Source of the DNA: Bradyrhizobium sp. CCBAU 53340
GTDB taxonomy: Bacteria > Pseudomonadota > Alphaproteobacteria > Rhizobiales > Xanthobacteraceae
Direction: 5' to 3'
NCBI RefSeq assembly: GCF_015291645.1
Contig: NZ_CP030055.1
Span: 7,276,501-7,340,500, forward strand
DNA: 64,000 bases
Positions 61,070 to 64,000 of the stretch are shown piece by piece (position 1 is the first letter of the stretch; each line of letters begins with the position of its first letter). The notes beneath the pieces were generated by a model. That model worked only from the letters and a program-made list of their open reading frames with translations, did no database searches and was not told the DNA's origin. The position numbers and the translations under genes were made by a program.

Positions 61070-61801
61070 ATGGAGACCGCCGCTCAGCGGCGCGCCTGGC
61101 GCGTCATCATTGCTCTATGCGGATTGATCCTTCTCGGCTCAGCCGCCGATCTTCGTGCCGGCACGTTGCTGTCGCCGGGCCCAGGCGTGCTCGTGCGCAA
61201 GTCCGCCGAGCCGTTCGGCGTGTTCGCGTTCGCCATTTCCGCCGGCAACCTGCGGCAGAAATGGTTCGCGTTGAAGGAGAAGCTCGATGACGACATGGTG
61301 CAGCTCGCGCTGTGCGACGGCGATCGCGACAATTGCGCGTCGCCCGCGGCCTTGAAGCTGCTCGCCATCGTCGACCAGGCCCGCAGCCGCGACGGACGCG
61401 CCCGGCTCGGCGAGGCCAACCGCGCCATCAATCTCGCCATCCGCGCCGCCAGCGACGGCACTGATGACGTCTGGAGCTCGCCGCTTGCGACCTTCGCGCG
61501 CGGGGCCGGCGACTGCGAAGACTATGCCATCGCCAAGCTCGCCGCACTGCGGCTTGCCGGCGTCGCCGCGGAAGACCTCCGCATCGTCGTGGTCCGCGAC
61601 GTCAGGGCCGGCGAAGAGCATGCGGTCGCCGCGGCCAGGCTCGACGGCCATTGGCTGATGCTGGACAACCGCCGCATGGCGATGGTCGAGGACGAGAACG
61701 CCCGCACCTACCAGCCGCTGTTCGTGCTGTATCAGTCCGCCGTGCTGAAATATGTCGCCGAGCCCGTGCAGTTCTCGATGCTCGGCCCCGAGGCGCATTG
61801 A
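61070..61801 (+). CDS. LapG-like periplasmic transglutaminase-like cysteine proteinase (BTLCP)
   Basis: The 243-residue protein has an N-terminal signal peptide or anchor (AWRVIIALCGLILLGSAADLRA). The triad is Cys149 in GAGDCEDYAIAK, His184 in EEHAVAA and Asp199 in LMLDNRR. Asp148 and Glu150 next to the Cys match the calcium ligands of LapG. LapG cuts the N-terminal anchor of LapA-type adhesins in the periplasm, and the cyclic-di-GMP receptor LapD controls it. The divergent giant protein gene supports a related role here. LapD is not encoded in the window. Confidence 0.88.
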   Translation: METAAQRRAWRVIIALCGLILLGSAADLRAGTLLSPGPGVLVRKSAEPFGVFAFAISAGNLRQKWFALKEKLDDDMVQLALCDGDRDNCASPAALKLLAIVDQARSRDGRARLGEANRAINLAIRAASDGTDDVWSSPLATFARGAGDCEDYAIAKLAALRLAGVAAEDLRIVVVRDVRAGEEHAVAAARLDGHWLMLDNRRMAMVEDENARTYQPLFVLYQSAVLKYVAEPVQFSMLGPEAH

Positions 61802-61903
61802 ATCGTCCTGTAGCCCGGACCTCATACGACCATCCGCCACAAATCCGTTTCGCGCACCGGTCCAGGACGCTAGCATGGCGCCCTCGATGCGGGGGCGACG
61901 GGA

Positions 61904-63028
61904 ATGCGGTTGATCGTGCTGACTGTGCTTGCGCTGCTGGCTTGGCCGGCGGCATCAGGCTTTGCGCAATCGGGCACATCAGCTCCCTCCATCGCCGACC
62001 GGCTGCCGCTGTTTTCCAGAAACAACTGCCAGGCGATCCGCGACCCCGGCAATCAATTGTTCTGCGGTGATCCGGAGCTGTCTGCGGCCGCCGAGAAACT
62101 GAGCACGGCCATCGAGGCGCGGCTGGCCCGCCTGCCCGATCGCCTGCCCGCGATCGAGGAGAACGCGATCTGGATCCGCCAGCGCAATCTCGGCTGCGGC
62201 ATCGTCGGCCAGAGCGCTGTTCACACCGAGGATTTCGACCGGGTGAAGGCCTGCCTGCTCAAGGTGACCGAGGATCGCGCCGCGATCGTGCACGATCCGG
62301 ATTTCGACTGTCTTGCGGCCAACACCGCAGCCGGTGCGCTGATCTGCGCGGATCCATCACTGGCGCTGACCGAGACCGAGCTCAACGCCCAGGTGCTCGC
62401 ACTGATCAGCAAGCTCGACCCGACCGCCGCGCGCTTTGCCTTCGCCGAATACGGCCGATGGACGCGCGAGCGCGATCGCAAGTGCAATCTGGTCGGCAAG
62501 GAGAATGTGCCGCTCGAAGAGCTCGGCTCCGCGGAAGATTGTCTCGCTGATCATCTCAAGCGCAAGACCGAGGAGATCACAGCCGCCAGGGGCGACCCGA
62601 AAAAGGTGTTCGGCCGGCAGGTCGCAGCCCACGAACCCGACACCGACGCCGTCGATTTCTGCGCCGCGCGCATCCACGCCGCCAATGCGTGCGGCAATTT
62701 CCTCCGCATCAACCGCGTCTACGCGCTCGACAGCCAGGTGACCGACCAGGAGGCGCAGGTCACCGGCGAGATCGAGATGGTGGTGCTGGCGCCCTTCACC
62801 ACCTGCAGCAAGGTCGCCTCCACCTGCACCGGCACCTGCTGGGACGCCGGCACCGGCCACCCGCAACCGGGCACCGCCAACAAGGAGCGTTCGGCGGCCG
62901 CCTTCAACGTCACGCGCCGGTTGAGGATCCAGCGGACGTTTGCTTTCGTGAAAGGCACGGATGGCTGGCGCTGCCGCGAGGACGAATTGGCGCCCGTCAA
63001 TTCAGGGACGGCGGGTGGGGGATCGTAG
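61904..63028 (+). CDS. Secreted LprI-like (DUF1311) protein
   Basis: The protein has 374 residues from the ATG at 61904, with GGGGGCGACGGG upstream. It has a signal peptide (LIVLTVLALLAWPAASGFAQ). Two LprI-like units, each beginning DxxDCxA-type (FCGDPELSAAAEKL, ICADPSLALTETEL) and ending with CNLVGKEN-type cysteines, are followed by a unique Cys-rich C-terminal half (including CSKVASTCTGTCWDAG). Many cysteines suggest disulfides in the periplasm. LprI domains inhibit lysozyme in some bacteria. It lies 102 bp after the LapG-like gene, so the two may be cotranscribed. Confidence 0.8.
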   Translation: MRLIVLTVLALLAWPAASGFAQSGTSAPSIADRLPLFSRNNCQAIRDPGNQLFCGDPELSAAAEKLSTAIEARLARLPDRLPAIEENAIWIRQRNLGCGIVGQSAVHTEDFDRVKACLLKVTEDRAAIVHDPDFDCLAANTAAGALICADPSLALTETELNAQVLALISKLDPTAARFAFAEYGRWTRERDRKCNLVGKENVPLEELGSAEDCLADHLKRKTEEITAARGDPKKVFGRQVAAHEPDTDAVDFCAARIHAANACGNFLRINRVYALDSQVTDQEAQVTGEIEMVVLAPFTTCSKVASTCTGTCWDAGTGHPQPGTANKERSAAAFNVTRRLRIQRTFAFVKGTDGWRCREDELAPVNSGTAGGGS

Positions 63029-63030
63029 CT

Positions 63031-63195
63031 CTTACCCTCCCCTGGAGGGGGAGGGTCGATCGCGCGCGGCGCGAGCGGGGTGGGGTGATCTCTCCACTCG
63101 AGCAGCATTCATTGCGGAGAGACCGTCACCCCACCCCGCTCCGCATTTCGCTTCGCTCCATGCGAAGCGACCCTCCCCCTCCAGGGGAGGGTAAG
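63031..63195. repeat. Palindromic repeat family D-like, copy 4
   Basis: The outer arms are CTTACCCTCCCCTGGAGGGG and CCTCCAGGGGAGGGTAAG, with inner CGGGGTGGGGTGA and TCACCCCACCCCG and a central CTCCGCATTTCGCTTCGC. The 165-bp palindrome lies between convergent genes, with the overall ordering of the family D elements but a divergent sequence. Confidence 0.75.
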
Positions 63196-63201
63196 CGAAG
63201 A

Positions 63202-64000
63202 TCAAAACATCAGATTGTCCTTCACCAGCACCCAGCGGCCGCCCTTGACCTGCTGCACCTGGGTGATGGTGTTGGCAAGGTGGTCGGTCTTGGAGAACTT
63301 GGTCGGCGGCGAGTTGAAGATGTCGAGGAATTTCTGGCCCGACTCCAGTGAATCGAGCATCTTCTGACCGGTCAAATCCTTGCCGGCCTTGTCCGCGTAG
63401 AACGCAAACGTCATCACCGCGTTGTAGCCGATGATCGCCTGCGTGTTGGCGTCGGTGCCGAACATCTTCTTGTAGTTGATCAGCCAGTCGTGGACCTTGC
63501 CCTTGGCGGTGTCCTCATAGGGAATCTCGAATCCGCTCGCGGCATAGAGCCCCTCGACCGCCTCCTTGCCCAGCGTCGGCACTTCCAGCACGTTGGTTGG
63601 CGTGGCGCCGAGGAAGGTGACGTCCCAGCCAAGCTTCTTTGCTTCCGTCATCGCGCCGATGGTCTCGCGGATCACGGTGCCGAGCACGACGAGATCGCAG
63701 CCGTCCGACTTCATCTTGGCGACCTGCGCGCTGAAGTCGGAGGCTCCGCGCTTGTAGCTCGTCACCGACGCCGCCGGGATCTTCATCGCGGTCAGCTGCT
63801 GATTGAAGCCGTCGAGCACGTTCTTTCCGTACTCGTCGTCCTGATGCATGATGCAGGGCTTCTTGAAGTTCTTCCACTCCATCATGTATTTCAACGCCGC
63901 CCGCGTGCTCTCGACGTAGGGCAGCAGATTGTTGAACTTGAGCCGCTCCTGCGGCTTGGCCGGATCGAACTTGAAGGTGAATTCGGCGGCCGTCAGCGGA
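63202..64000 (-). CDS. Branched-chain amino-acid-type ABC binding protein, partial
   Basis: The frame is open to the right edge of the window, so the N-terminal part and signal peptide are missing. At least 265 residues are encoded here. It has the Peripla_BP_6 fold: ESTRAALKYMMEW, then EYGKNVLDGFNQQL, SGGxDLVVLGT-type strand (KSDGCDLVVLGTVIRE), and FLGATPTNVLEVPTLG. It ends with VKGGRWVLVKDNLMF. Relatives bind branched-chain amino acids, amides, urea or aromatic acids. The permease and ATPase genes are outside the window. Confidence 0.85.
   Translation of the reverse strand, partial: PLTAAEFTFKFDPAKPQERLKFNNLLPYVESTRAALKYMMEWKNFKKPCIMHQDDEYGKNVLDGFNQQLTAMKIPAASVTSYKRGASDFSAQVAKMKSDGCDLVVLGTVIRETIGAMTEAKKLGWDVTFLGATPTNVLEVPTLGKEAVEGLYAASGFEIPYEDTAKGKVHDWLINYKKMFGTDANTQAIIGYNAVMTFAFYADKAGKDLTGQKMLDSLESGQKFLDIFNSPPTKFSKTDHLANTITQVQQVKGGRWVLVKDNLMF

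Overview
The window is high-GC alphaproteobacterial chromosome and most resembles Bradyrhizobium or a close relative. The evidence is an mbfA iron-exporter gene behind a perfect Irr-type iron control element, a PrsD/PrsE-type type I exporter, many catabolic genes, DUF1127, DUF3775 and DUF1488 proteins, and intergenic gaps packed with several families of short palindromic repeats. This is inferred from gene content; there is no rRNA or housekeeping marker that would fix the species. I see no integrase, transposase, phage block or CRISPR array.

Layout. 1-6844: a decayed copy of an initiator tRNA-Met gene, an orphan ORF, a cyclase and a fumarylacetoacetate-hydrolase-type gene on the minus strand. 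Divergent to these is an ABC importer (binding protein, GntR regulator, ATPase, two permeases) that ends at a bidirectional terminator shared with an intact initiator tRNA-Met. 7155-18770: oxidative and detoxification genes (aldehyde dehydrogenase, GMC oxidoreductase, CvpA-like protein, SDR, quinone reductase, two metallo-beta-lactamase-fold hydrolases, FAH-family protein, glutathione transferase, epoxide-hydrolase-like protein). 18881-21875: a poly-histidine secreted protein, then mbfA with its iron box and a cytochrome b561. 21965-32591: amidase, SnoaL-like protein, alcohol dehydrogenase, AidB-like acyl-CoA dehydrogenase, an SDR with Phe in place of the catalytic Tyr, enoyl-CoA hydratase, GNAT, DUF1127, LysR and an MFS symporter. 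32728-39838: a Rieske protein with two amidohydrolases, a CinA-type amidase, small hypothetical genes, a TPR protein and AMP nucleosidase. 39924-43003: type I secretion ATPase and membrane fusion protein.

43716-53244 is a peptide/nickel-type ABC importer. A GatA-like amidase and a small GatC/AtzG-like protein lie between its two ATPase genes with 4-nt overlaps, and a second binding-protein gene lies divergently upstream. Uptake and hydrolysis of one amide substrate is the natural reading. Each non-overlapping junction of this operon carries a palindromic repeat.

53573-63028 is the most coherent possible system: a 1495-residue FecR/VCBS/RTX-type secreted protein, a CHASE2 class III nucleotide cyclase downstream of it on the same strand, and a divergent LapG-like periplasmic cysteine proteinase across a 619-bp regulatory gap, followed by an LprI-like secreted protein. 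Such proteinases release type I-secreted adhesins in the Lap system. Here a cyclase sits beside the adhesin and no c-di-GMP receptor (LapD) is in the window. The right edge cuts a branched-chain amino-acid-type binding protein.
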